A DNA stretch of 64,000 nt, taken from assembly GCF_021730395.1 (NCBI RefSeq), contig NW_026463355.1, forward strand, positions 1 through 64,000, read 5' to 3'. Source of the DNA: Mercenaria mercenaria. Its lineage: Eukaryota; Mollusca; Bivalvia; Venerida; Veneridae. Positions 26,601 to 36,989 of the stretch are shown one piece after another (the first letter of the stretch is position 1; every line of letters begins with the position of its first letter). The notes under the pieces are model-generated. The model was not told the DNA's origin. It did not search any database and was given only the letters and a program-made list of their open reading frames with translations. The position numbers were made by a program, and so were the translations under genes.

Positions 26601-27115
26601 AGTCATTTCTGTACCTTGAAACAGTTTTGTTACTAGTTATGGCTTATTTTTCTGCTTAAGCAGGTGCTTTTGGATTTGAGGGAAGTTACACATTCAATTG
26701 CCTCTCATGAACCGAGCCTGTTAGTATTTTAATAGGCTGCACTATAAAAAGTGGTGTTTTGACACTGACTTTTTCAAGGCGATGTCAGCCTTTGTCTCTC
26801 AAACATACACATGGAGATATAAAAAGAGAAAGAAGAATGCATCCGGTCATGTGCAAGAACTGCTGATGTAGCCACTTCTGTCAGTATTGAAAGTAATCAC
26901 TCGTACATCTGAACATACTCAGTGTTGCCATTTTCGGACATGTTAGTATAAAACGTGACACTGTTCTATGTTATATGCAAAAACTATCGGTGAATTGGCA
27001 TACTATTACCAAAGCATAACCTTAATTTCGAATTTATTTAGTACTTAATTACATACATTTGCAACGAGCGCTGTCATGGAATAACACCTGTATATGTTTT
27101 CCCGAACAATATTTA
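23640..27115. other. Gene-poor interval
   Basis: Upstream of the arylsulfatase. A missing first exon or promoter might lie here, but no ATG exon could be tied to it. Short frames at 24146-24418 and 24600-24920 have no recognisable features. A weak copy of the 272-bp dispersed repeat is suggested by ATGATCCCAAAGGATC at 26291 and CCTCTCATGAACCGAGCCTG near 26701. Confidence 0.5.
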
Positions 27116-27399
27116 ACCTTTAGTGCTCAACACATCACTATTATTTGAACGTAATACAGCGAAATTCATCATCATTAATAGAAAATGGAGATTACTGAAC
27201 ATTTTAATAATCTCAAAAGAAATACGCAATAGCTTATCAAACTCACTCGATTTAATTAGAGTTTGGAATTTTGATATCAGTTCTTTTTGTGTGCAATACA
27301 TGTACGTGTATTCAATACGAAAATAATTTATCACATGCTAGACTATGTTATCGGTGTTTACTCACTGCACTGTGCTATACAAATAAGACGTGGAAAATG

Positions 27400-27915
27400 T
27401 TTAAATTACAATGAATGTTGGCAATACAGACGAAACGGCATTAAAGGTTTCAATGAAACAATACATGCAGATATAATTACATCTCAACAGTTACTTTAAT
27501 CAACCGTAAAGGTAACTCTTTTGTTTTATTGATTTATTAAACGTGGCGTTCAGCGTATTACAAAATGTGTAACTAAAGTACATTTAGAAAATATGCATAG
27601 TAACGATTTTATTTGTACTTTTATGACATAGGATTTAAACTATAATCGGTATATATAAGTAACATTTCACCAAGATGACGATATTTTCATTAATCCTTTC
27701 ATTAACCATGAATATAACATTGACCAAATTAAACTGCACAATACTGAACTTTATTTTATCTTTAAACAGCCCTAACATGTGTATATTATTATATTTGGGA
27801 CTGTCATCATAATTCTCCTGATCGTTGTACTGATCTGCTTATTTTGGATATGCTGCAGAAGGGACACTCATCGCGAGTTTCTCCCTTTCAGAATGAACAT
27901 TTTGTCAGTTTGATA
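27400..27915 (+). pseudogene. Degenerate family member, copy 2
   Basis: Duplicate of the relic near 0.4-0.97 kb. Here the frame is cleaner and reads GTVIIILLIVVLICLFWICC, then RRDTHREFLPFR and NILSV before a stop. The ATG after the acceptor (CAG|CCCTAACATG) is in a different frame from the span, and the N-terminal domain is gone. It could give a truncated product only from another start; treated as a pseudogene. Confidence 0.6.
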
Positions 27916-28840
27916 ACTGAACATAAGTCAATAACACTGATGCCTCGAAGATCTTTTGAAGCATAAAAAGCAACCACGCAAAAAGATAGCAGAATAGTCT
28001 TAATAGAGTCTGTTCAGGAGTGGTAATATGCAGCACTCCTCATATCCCCTAGCACCGATTATTCATAAATATCGTGATCCCAAAATATCAGAAAATATAT
28101 CGATATTTAGTCGAGGTACGATAAAATCGCCACAGTTTATCTTACATTATTTCTTTAAAGGTACACCGGTCATGAGGCAGAACTGTGGATATTTCATTAC
28201 ATGTATTTCACATCCTTTATGCCGAAGTACGGAAGAAGGCACGTGTTAAACGGCACAGTAACGTCGGAAAATGTTCCATACTTTCGTCATTATATTAAAA
28301 CATTTACATATGTAGAAACAGAAGAAAAAACAAGTGTTCATTTCATTATTTTAAACATCTTTAAAAATATCAATAAGGTTTAAGGTTAAACAGGTTTAGT
28401 TTATGCTTTTTCTCACAATGACTTCCAAGTCAAATAGTGAAAAAGTTTGACAGGGAAGTACATTTATGAAGTAATATTGAAGAAACACTATAGTTATAGA
28501 AAACAACTTTGCATACACTAGGAAATTCGAACACCTTGAAGGGATGAAATAGTCATTCGACACCAGTAGGTTAACATCTCGAATAATATGATAGCAATTA
28601 AGAATGCTGGCATGCATAAAGACATATCGTAGTAATACTTACATGCAAGAACCACCAGTTCTTTGTTAAATTTAAAGCAACTGGAACACCTCGCTCAGAT
28701 AAAAGCTATTGCTGCTGTGGTTAATAAAGAAATATATATGGTAAATTACATACGATTTTATAAACGCCTAGTTAATTGATTTCACTTTTTTTTTCTAACA
28801 GGTCCATTTTATAAACAACATATCATAACAAAGTAAATAT

Positions 28841-28999
28841 AATAATAATATCTTATCTAGGTTATGACTGTGTTATCAATGCTTATTTAATAATAAACTG
28901 GTGCAAATAAAACGATAACTTCTTCAAAATGGAACGGTTGCAATACATAAGAAATGTCTTATCAGATCTGGAGAGGATTTAATTTCTTATATCAGTTTT
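28841..28999 (+). promoter_or_regulatory. Second orphan copy of the family promoter module
   Basis: Duplicate of the block at 2068-2245 within the segmental duplication: ATATCTTATCTAGGTTATG, TGTTATCAATGCTTATT, GCAAATAAAACGATAAC. Again no intact coding exon follows. Confidence 0.5.
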
Positions 29000-29390
29000 T
29001 ATTGTAAAACAACTGTAATATAATACAAAATATGTAAATCATAATCTACGATAAATAAGCACGAAACAGCAAAACTACGATCATTGCGAAAGTCCGAAGT
29101 TATATATGACATCTTCATCAAATGTTTGACTCTTAGTTGTCATGGTTTCGTTGATTTTGCTTTTCCCCTACATCGTTGCTTACAATTTTCATCACCCTGG
29201 TTTCAAATAGTTTCGGCTTTTCAGCATCGTTGTTTTGGTTATTTTCCAAACATTTTTAAACAGCAAAAATGCGATGAACGTACAACGAGTACAATTTCGA
29301 GCAATGTTATCACAAGTTCGTTGTGTGGAAAACCAACTGGCACAAGACTAGAAAGATTATGCCTCTGTACATGCTTTTCATTATCCCTAT

Positions 29391-30104
29391 GTATAATATA
29401 AGAACCATGGTCATGAACGGGAAAGTATACTAACCCATTTCAATCGCGCATTTCTAAAACGTGCAGTTCGATAAATGTGTACAATGGGTATTGAACAAGT
29501 GGTAATTTATCTTCCATTATGCACCGGTCACATTTCTTCAATAGTTCTTATCTTAGAGAAACAACGCCTAGTTTATAGTGTCATCAAAGAAAAAAACTTT
29601 TACGAACTTCCGGTCTACAAAACTAGTTTGATTTTGTTGATGTGAAAATGTATGTCAGTCGTCATATAACTACACGTGTACGCTTAAATATGTATATCCA
29701 GCTAATGCGCAGTGTGAATTAAATAAACAGTACAGATATAAACCAATGTATGACTTCAAACTCAAAAACAATTTCTAAGATAAATCTCATTTATCATTTC
29801 GAGTTTTATTGTATAACTGTGGATATTTTTCATTTTGTTTTTGTTTGTTTACATTTCGCCTTACATGTGAACACTGCTATGACCTCTAGACCGGATGTTC
29901 ATTAAGGAAGTTCACGCAAGATTTTGTCTGTGACGTTGACGAAAGCATAACGTATGCATAGTATGTCTGCACTATGAAATATTGAGATAATATGACTAGT
30001 ACAATATGCTTGGTACCCATTCATAGAACTGCGACTTTTAGATGAAAAATGTACGATTGAAAAGTGTTAGTCCATTTCCCGTTCATGACCATGGTTTTTA
30101 TATT
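29391..30104. mobile_element. Fold-back (long imperfect palindrome) element
   Basis: AACCATGGTCATGAACGGGA at 29402 is the reverse complement of TCCCGTTCATGACCATGGTT at 30077, with pairing extending inward (CAATCG..CATTT, GCAGTTC, ATGGGTA) for over 100 bases. It lies in a ~1-kb insertion that copy 1 of the segmental duplication lacks. No transposase frame. Confidence 0.65.
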
Positions 30105-30639
30105 ATACCTAGGGGTAGGGTATAACATGTACAGAGGCATTTTCTTTCTGGTATGGTGCCAGTGGAAAATCCCAAATCAAATGAACCAATTGTCGATACA
30201 TCTAGCGTACATTTAAAATATATTTTTCAGGTATAGACGCTAACTTCAAGAATGTTCCTTTTGCTGATCAATCGAGGACATCATGTGCCAATAACATGAC
30301 ATCTACTCTTGCTTGAAATTGAATGGAGCTGCTCTGAATATTTATTAAAATTCAATACCAAAATAAACTGTTAATAGTTTATAATCTGACATTGATACAA
30401 CATTTGTTTAATTGAATGGTGACGCCTGTTTACTTTCTCCCGAAACCAGCAGAACATGGGGATTCAGTAGTGTTGTCCGTCTGCTTGTATGCCACCTCTT
30501 TTGTCCGGACGATAACTATGAGAAACCTTTTGAGTAAACTTATTCAGCAAGGCTAACGTTATTACAAATTGAGTAAATAGTTTTCTATCGATATTCTGAT
30601 CTGGTTATAAAATTCAGTAGTAATTTTTACTTCTGCGAG

Positions 30640-30825
30640 AATGTATTTCAAACCCCGTTTTTATGGGGATGTGGTTTACAAACTTCGTAAGATCTTTGGT
30701 CATGGTAATTTTCCATCTGAATTTGGTAAAATCATAGAAGGTTTTTTAAAAAGAGGTTACGACCCAAATGTTTTGAGACATACCGCATGTTTAGTGTTCA
30801 ACCCGTCTACAATTAGACATTGACT
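30640..30825 (+). mobile_element. Retroelement coding fragment (RT-type, short)
   Basis: Reads RFYGDVVYKLRKIFGHGNFP, then KRGYDPNVLRHTACLVFNP and a stop. It resembles the part of the same kind of invertebrate retroelement protein that lies downstream of the block at 3080 (EPEFYGDLVYKFRKI type). It follows segmental duplication copy 2 by about 100 bases. Confidence 0.45.
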
Positions 30826-30998
30826 GTGTCTGACGGATGAGAGGGAGGACTCTGTGATAAGCTGTTTTTAAATCCCACCAGGACTTAACTATTTTGATTT
30901 CTGTATTATGGTCTGTTTTGTCGTGCCTTCAAAGGTATTTCTCTTGATGCTATGTCTTCTGCAAAGGCATTGAATACATACGTTTTGGGTTCTTAAGG

Positions 30999-31002
30999 TT
31001 AG

Positions 31003-31064
<62 letters not shown>
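30999..31064. repeat. (TA)n microsatellite with T-run
   Basis: About 48 bases of alternating TA from 31001, followed by about 18 T residues to 31064. Frames across it are low-complexity artefacts. Confidence 0.95.
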
Positions 31065-31764
31065 CAATTGACTGCCTTTTTGTACTAATTGTCTTTAAGT
31101 TTCCTTCGGCCAGTACTTTAATACATAAAGGGAACAGCTTGCCATATCGGTATACCGCAATGTGCAGACAGTACAAAGCATCAGTTTCAAAACATCTTAA
31201 CGATCTTCGTTTTATATGTTAAAGGTTTCAAACTTTTGTTCCGGCATAAACAATCTATAAAATTTATAAAATGGAATTTATAAGATAATTCTTTCCTATG
31301 CTAAAACGTAGATCTTAACTTTTCTTGCAATGTGTTCGTTCATTACCAATTGAGAGTGGTATAGATGTCGTAAACGAACGTTCCTCAGATCACGTTTATA
31401 CCATCAAAAACTTTTTTTTCACTTTGTCTGGGAGAAAAAGAAACGTATATTATCAAGATGATGAAACCGGCAAGAAATTGTAAACAATAATAGTACAGGA
31501 AATCATAAGGGTATCATCTATAACAAAGATAAAGTAAGCCTCTGTTATTTTTTCCATTCAGATCTTTGCAATTGTAGTATTGCGTGGAAATGTTTATATC
31601 ACAATGTTTGGAATAGATATAGTACATATGCTGTGTATGCGTCAAAATTAAATCTACAATAAATTCTAACTATGAACCAACAATTCTCCTGTCACGTTAG
31701 AATTCTCTTTTTCATCGGCATGCAGAAAGGAGACCGGGGTTGACGGTTTTAATAGAATGTCACT

Positions 31765-31930
31765 CTGTGTTGTTATATTTTCTAGTTCTTTGGGATCATG
31801 GTGTAAATTCATTTTTGCTTTGATAGAGGTCTGCTTAAACTGTTGCTAGGGGGCGTGAGGTGTGTTGCACATTTCATTACCCCTCATGAACAGACTCAGT
31901 CAAACCGAGTCTGATATTATTGTTTATTTT
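31765..31930 (-). repeat. Single inverted copy of the 272-bp dispersed repeat
   Basis: GCTAGGGGGCGTGAGGTGTG, GCACATTTCATTACCCCTCA and AACAGACTCAGTCAAACCGA are the reverse of the repeat at 38488. It lies about 140 bases before the gene A promoter-like module. Confidence 0.65.
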
Positions 31931-32067
31931 TTGTTTGTTTTTGCTTCCGTTGGATCTTTTTACAAACATACTGACGTAGAATGATAAAAAAATCAAACTC
32001 GCTTGAGTCATCTAAATTTACCGATATACCTTTATTTATTCAGTCTTTTTTATAATAACAAATGCAG

Positions 32068-32142
32068 TAATAATGATATCTTATCCTGGTTGGACTATGT
32101 TATCACTTCTTATTCATTACACTGATTTAGGCAAATAAAACT
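32068..32142 (+). promoter_or_regulatory. GATA-rich promoter-like module of gene A
   Basis: Contains GATATCTTATCCTGG, CTATGTTATCA, CTTATTCATTACA and GGCAAATAAAACTTT. The same ordered motifs occur at 2068-2148, 28841-28919 and 57530-57605. TTATC is the reverse of the GATA-factor core GATAA. Position about 120 bases before the shared 5' exon donor suggests a core promoter or proximal enhancer. Function is inference. Confidence 0.5.
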
Positions 32143-32154
32143 TTGAAATAGTAG

Positions 32155-32262
32155 ATATTGTGGTTCACTTAATAAGCAATGGAAGTTGGAAATATTTAAC
32201 GGGCAAAAATCGGAGTAATAAAAATATCCGTCGTGTAGATTACAGTTAATCATAACACAACG
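32155..32262 (+). other. Noncoding 5' exon of family gene A (putative)
   Basis: A block ending CATAACACAACG|GTAAGCAGTTTTGTT matches GTTACACAACG|GTAAGCAGTTTTGTT before gene B and ATCAACG|GTAAGC before gene C. The shared AATAAGCAATGGAAGTTGGA region just upstream also matches gene B (52767 onward). It contains no long open frame. The start is estimated from the end of the promoter-like module. Confidence 0.6.
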
Positions 32263-32479
32263 GTAAGCAGTTTTGTTTCTGAATTTAATCTCGCTTATCT
32301 AATGTGATGTGCAATATGCTCCAAATATGCGATCGAATCATTAACTAATGCATTACACTGCAGAAAGAAATAAGACCTTTTTACTTTTTATGTTGACCTT
32401 CCTTAGTTACATTTAACCGTGGGAGTTAATATAACTAATGAAGAAAAATAGGTTTAACATGTAAGATAAACAAATCTCT

Positions 32480-32690
32480 TGCCCAACACCGATGTGGGTG
32501 CGAGAATCACTTAGGGCGTTGATTTTTCATGCGAGAAAACTATCCGGCTGTCTAACTGAAGGTCGGTGGTTCTACCGTGGTGCTTGCCTGTGATGCACTG
32601 GTGCACAGAGGGGCACCTTGGGTCTTCCTCCACCACCAAAAGCTGGAAAGCCGCCATATGACCTTTTACCCATAATTATAACATTTTAAG
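32480..32690 (+). mobile_element. SINE with conserved central domain
   Basis: Shows GAAGGTCGGTGGTTCTACCG, GGTGCTTGCCTGTGATG, CACAGAGGGGCACCTTGG, GTCTTCCTCCACCACC and AGCTGGAAAGCCGCCATATG. This central domain is common in bivalve SINEs. The same domain in reverse is at 39836-39940. It sits in the gene A 5' intron. Confidence 0.7.
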
Positions 32691-32881
32691 CGTTATCATT
32701 AAGTAGTATTTTTTTTCAAATGATCTTTTCATCAATAAAAATAACTAGCTCATGTTTTAAAATTATTTTTTCAAAACTTTATTGAACGAGTTGAATAAAA
32801 TGATAAAATACGAGGCTCTGCATTTTATCAATTTTATTCAACGAGTTTAATAAATTCAATGCGGAAAGACACAAATGTAAT

Positions 32882-33733
32882 ACAGTGGAACACCCCGAAA
32901 CCAGATCTTCCTAAAACCGGAATCCTCCTAAAATCTGACATTTCTGTCGGTCGCAAAATTATTTCTTCTTCTATTTTTATTAGAAAACTCCCTTCAACTG
33001 GATTTTCCAGATTCCGGAAACTGGACGAAAATCGACAGAAATTTAGTCATTTTCAACGTATTTTCAACCTTATTTCAATGGCCTCGGGTCAAACTAATTT
33101 CAGTGACAGTATGTTGCAAGGAGTTTTCAGAGCTGTGTCAATCAGCCTGTGTATTGCGTACATGTCAGATGGTGCGGCGTTAGAAATGTGCAATTGTGCA
33201 ATTGCAAGTTAATAATGTGTTTAATTTATGACGAGGGTAATTTGTCGTTCAATAATTTCACCGTAGGTTATTATCCGATTTGACTATGAAAGAATATATA
33301 AATGGTAATTTACCGAAATATCGGTCTAGTTTTACAGTTTGATAGTTTTAAGCATAATCAACTTAAACATGCAAAGGTGATAATTAAACAAATATTATGC
33401 ACAAAAAGGCCGTGCTAAATTACCCAATAAACAATGAATCGATCTTTTTTTAAATTCAGGGTGTTATTGTCGGCAAATCGTTAAACAAAAGAATGATTAC
33501 AAGAGATTAACCAAATAAGTTAATATGTCCTAGCATATACAGAAAAAAATCTGTCATTCATAGTGTACTAAAGGATAACGTCTGTATGATACAGCAGAAA
33601 ACATCAGCAGCTATATAAACGTCTCCTACAATACAAATCATAGATATCTTCCCCAAACCGGAAACTTCTGAAAACCGGAATTTTTAGTCGGTCCCAAGCT
33701 TGTCTGGTTTAGGGGGTTTACACTGTTTTCTTT
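32882..33733. mobile_element. pogo/Tigger-like non-autonomous DNA element
   Basis: Left end TA|CAGTGGAACACCCCGAAACC and right end (reverse) CAGTGTAAACCCCCTAAACC form terminal inverted repeats of the CAGT type, with inner CCGGAAT/GGTCGGTC blocks also inverted. A 117-codon frame at 32859-33212 begins outside the element and shows no transposase motif, so I treat it as chance. It lies in the gene A 5' intron. Confidence 0.6.
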
Positions 33734-34049
33734 TTAACACATGCAAGCTTTTCCTGTTGAAATATCAAAATTTCGTCTTTCTTTCCCTATTTCAAACCAA
33801 GTTAATTGACCAACATCTCCTTTAAATAAGCGACGTCAACGTCAAAGCTTTATTACACTAGAGTATTATCAAATATATGTAATGGTTTTATTTCACTCCC
33901 ATGACGTCAAACATGTGATAAAATATTTCTATCACATGATTGACGTCTTGCGACTGAATTAAAGCCTTAACAAATTTTTTGGGAGTTACGTATAATTAAA
34001 TTAATTAGTGGGTATGGAACGCCTAAACTGCCTTTGCGTGATAATTATT

Positions 34050-34700
34050 AGTTCGTCATGTGCCATTTCCAATATATTCTGTACAAATCATAATTTGTTA
34101 TGTAGATAAAGCAGTTTGTTATGTACATTTGCTAGTTTGTCCTGTACATATTTAAGTTTGTGTTGTGCATTCACTAGTTTGTGTTGTACAATTAATAGTT
34201 CGACATGTGCATTTTCCAATATTTTCGGTAAAAATCATAATTTGTTATGTAGATAAAGCAGTTTGTTATGTAAACTTACTAGTTTGTCCTGTACATATTT
34301 AAGTTTGTGCTGTACATTCACTAGTTTGTGCTGTACAATTAATAGTTCGTCATGTGCATTTTCCAGTATATTCTGTACAAACCATAATTTGTTATGTAGA
34401 TAAAGCAGTTTGTTATGTACATTTACTAGTTTGTCCTGTACATTTCTTAGTTTGTGTTGTGCATTCACTAGATTGTTCTGTACAATTAATAGTTCGTCAT
34501 GTGCATTTACCAATATATTCGGTACAAATCATAATTTGATATGTAGATAATGCAGTTTGTTATGTTCACAGACTAGTTTGCCCTGTACATATCTTAGGTT
34601 GTGCTGTGCATTCACTAGTTTGTGCTGTACAATTAATAGATCGTCATGTGCATTTTCCAATTTATTCGGTACATATCATAATTTGTTATATATATAAAAG
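34050..34700 (+). repeat. 147-bp satellite made of seven 21-bp units
   Basis: Landmark GTTCGTCATGTGC recurs at 34051, 34199, 34345, 34492 and 34640, a period of 146-148. Each unit splits into seven 21-bp submonomers of form AGTTTGTTATGTACATTTNCT. On the minus strand 34513-34235 is open for 92 codons, each submonomer giving a heptad like NKLVNVH with hydrophobics at positions 3 and 6. It lies in the gene A 5' intron. Confidence 0.9.
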
Positions 34701-34850
34701 TGTACCAGACGAACTAGTAAATATACATAACAAACTACTTTATATACATAACAAATTATGATTTGCACCGAATATATTGGTAAATACACATGACGAACTA
34801 TTAATTGTATTGCCAAAACTAGTGAATGCACAGCACAAACTAAAATATGA
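34700..34850 (-). repeat. Inverted unit of the 147-bp satellite
   Basis: ACGAACTAGTAAATATACAT, ACATAACAAATTATGATTTG and AGTGAATGCACAGCACAAAC are the reverse complement of the neighbouring array unit, so the last direct copy and this one can form a large hairpin with a short spacer near 34690. Confidence 0.85.
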
Positions 34851-35114
34851 CTTTTGATTTAGTCGAAAAGACATCGCTTTTAAAAGGTAAATAAACAAGG
34901 ACTTTCGTTGTTTTAGAAAAACAGCAAAAAGCTAACATGTGATAAACATATTGAATTTATTTATTTCTATATTAAATTTATTAGACTCGTTGATTTAAAG
35001 TGATAAAATGTTTCGCATTTAATTGCTGTATTCAACTCGTTTTAATAAATTCAATATGATTAGATACTCGTGTAATAATTATAATCTCTAAATTCTGTTT
35101 TCAACAGCCTGACA

Positions 35115-35310
35115 ATGTCTTACAGCACTTATGGATCTAATTATTCCACGTATTCTAACGACTGCGGAAGCTTAATAGCTATCATCATTTTCGGAAGTGT
35201 GATCTTATTTCTTCTGGTCATTATACTGATCTGTATCTGCTGGATATGTTGTAGAAGAGAGCATCGTCGAGACGGGGTTATCGTTCCACCTATAGATCAC
35301 ATGCAAACAG
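35115..35310 (+). CDS. Family gene A, coding exon 1: small one-span membrane protein
   Basis: I do not recognise this family. Residues 1-20 are Ser/Tyr/Asn-rich; residues about 21-45 form one hydrophobic span (IIIFGSVILFLLVIILICIC); then WICCRREHRRDG and a conserved V-I-x-P-x-x-x-H-M-Q-T-G block. The positive charges after the span predict N-terminus out and tail in the cytosol. The cysteines beside the membrane could be acylated (inference). The ATG follows an acceptor TTTTCAACAG|CCTGACAATG, so a noncoding 5' exon precedes it. The donor is ACAG|GTAATAG. With exon 2 it gives 136 residues. Genes B and C match it along the whole length. Confidence 0.85.
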
Positions 35311-35340
35311 GTAATAGTCAATATCTGTTCTGCTCTACTG

Positions 35341-35815
35341 TATAATGGATATGATGTAGAAGAAACAAAAAATTTGCGACAGGGTTATCAACCGACCAAT
35401 GACCAAATACAAAAAAGTTTTTATTTCGCTTTAGTGTTATGTACTCTACAATGAACTGGAAAATGTTTTCGAGATATTAAGGTTGTTGTTCTACCAATGG
35501 TTTAAATGAAAATAAGTAATATTCAGTATTTAGTTCGTTGTAGTGTTATTTACTTTACTTTATACTTGATATACTATCGCAGAAAAAATCGGGACGGAGT
35601 AATCATTAGGCTAATGAACAACATAAAAACAGGTATTACTCAGTATTTATTCCATTTAAACGTGCTATTTTCTCTAATTTATCTGAACACTTTGTCAAAA
35701 GGACAATTGTCTTGTAGAGGTCATCATTAAACCAAATGAGTTACACTTCGTTTGGATAATCAATCTGCCAATGGACCACATGCAAACATGGAACACACAG
35801 TATGTATTCAGTTGT
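35341..35815 (+). pseudogene. Decayed tandem copies of the family exon-1 tail inside gene A intron
   Basis: Three degraded repeats of the CCRRxxRRDGVIIRPMDHMQTGN segment follow exon 1. Near 35350: GGATATGATGTAGAAGAAAC. At 35570-35650: YYRRKNRDGVIIRLMN, then KTGITQYLF. At 35750-35800: a block containing CCAATGGACCACATGCAAAC. They suggest repeated local duplication of the 3' half of exon 1. Splicing to them was not assessed. Confidence 0.5.
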
Positions 35816-35868
35816 ATATACTATATATAGCATATAGAGTCATACACAAATTATTTTATTTATATTAG

Positions 35869-36083
35869 GTACAGTTCTATACATGAACAATGACCAAGTA
35901 CAGTTCAACCAAAGTCAACATCGAAGTCAAAATGTGCACCAAGCACATATCCAGCCCACGCTTACACCATCACATGGGCGTAACGTTCAACAGTGCACGG
36001 CTACCGCGCCATCATCTAGTCCAGCAGTTGTATCAGAGTACAACAATTTAGCGCCACATACCACTCGTTTAACAGTTGAGTAG
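35869..36083 (+). CDS. Family gene A, coding exon 2: Gln/Asn/Ser/Pro-rich tail
   Basis: Acceptor TATATTAG|GTACAG joins in phase 1 to give QTG-TVLYMNNDQVQFNQSQ. The tail is polar and probably disordered. It carries the family block QQCTATAPSSSPAVV and ends TTRLTVE before the stop; B and C end SLTAE and SLAVE. An AATAAA lies at 36264-36269. Sequence downstream (36220-36400) resembles the region beyond gene B at 55190-55350, so the duplicated unit extends more than 1 kb past the stop. Confidence 0.85.
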
Positions 36084-36263
36084 ACATCTTCAAATGTATG
36101 ACGGACCATGAAAGACTGGTTTATCACCGTACATGTTTTGACATTTCTTTTCCATTTTTCATATATATGCTCAACCTGAATGTGTTTAGGAGATAACATT
36201 CAAATTTATAATTAATTCTTATTCTGAAAATGCTTCAAACTGGTTACATAATCAATGAATCAT

Positions 36264-36269
36264 AATAAA
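36264..36269 (+). terminator. Polyadenylation signal candidate of gene A
   Basis: AATAAA 180 bases after the stop of gene A, in a 3' flank that is also conserved beyond gene B. Confidence 0.5.
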
Positions 36270-36989
36270 GATATTCCATAATTCATTCGAAGAAATAATC
36301 TCTGTTATATCATTAGATAGCTCAAATATTTACGAAGTCTCAGTAGCGTTGCTTTCATCTTGAAAAATAAAATCTTGTATGGATCTATTAACAGTGGGTT
36401 GCTTGCATTAAACACCTTTTATATTCAGTGGTTGTGAGTTATTTTCATGTAGTTTCAGTGTAAGTTTTTGAATAAAAGATAGACAAATTGACCAGGATAA
36501 CCAAACATAAAAAAAAAGTTGAGTTAATTATCACGTAGTAAAATGCTTTCCCACGTGACGTTACATATATATATTTAAAAAGTAGGCGTGGCGTTGTAGC
36601 TGGTGATATAAGCCTGTTATACTTTCAGTGCCTGTCACGTAACACTGCATGTCTGATCTCGTTATGTGAAAGTGCGCCAACAAAATATTGAAAGACTAGT
36701 TTAAGTATTACTAAGAACCTGAAGTTAATAACAGTTTAATGTATCTATGAATTCGTGCAACTTAAAGGAATAGATATGAATTACAAAATTACTGGACGAA
36801 TCTAACGTGGATACATGCACGGGTTACAACGGTCATGCTTTAACGGTAGCACAAATGAAATCATCATTTTAGATCGGTCATACATGAACATGGAAACTAA
36901 ATGGTCACTTTTTAGAACATAGTAAATGATATGTGCAAGGCTATAGTGAACCTTCTGTCCAGCTGTATAATAATCGTTTTAATACTTTT

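Larger units (their letters stand above)
27120..30540 (+). repeat. Segmental duplication, copy 2
   Basis: Direct-orientation counterpart of 100-2945, about 27 kb away. Shared landmarks: GCTCAACACATCACTATT, the 5' exon relic, GATATTTAGTCGAG, the promoter module, AAAACTACGATCAT, TTATATTATACCTAGGGGTA and GATTCAGTAGTGTTGTCCGT. Both copies are followed by retroelement coding scraps. Confidence 0.85.

Noticed and set aside
30889-31176. 95-codon minus-strand open frame
   Set aside because: Runs through the (TA)n and T-run, giving a poly-YI artefact with no other support.
32859-33212. 117-codon plus-strand frame as a gene
   Set aside because: Begins just outside a pogo-like element and runs through its inverted repeat. 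No domain, no splice context.
34354-34539. Cysteine/Val/His-rich plus-strand frame
   Set aside because: Plus-strand shadow of the 21-bp repeat array.
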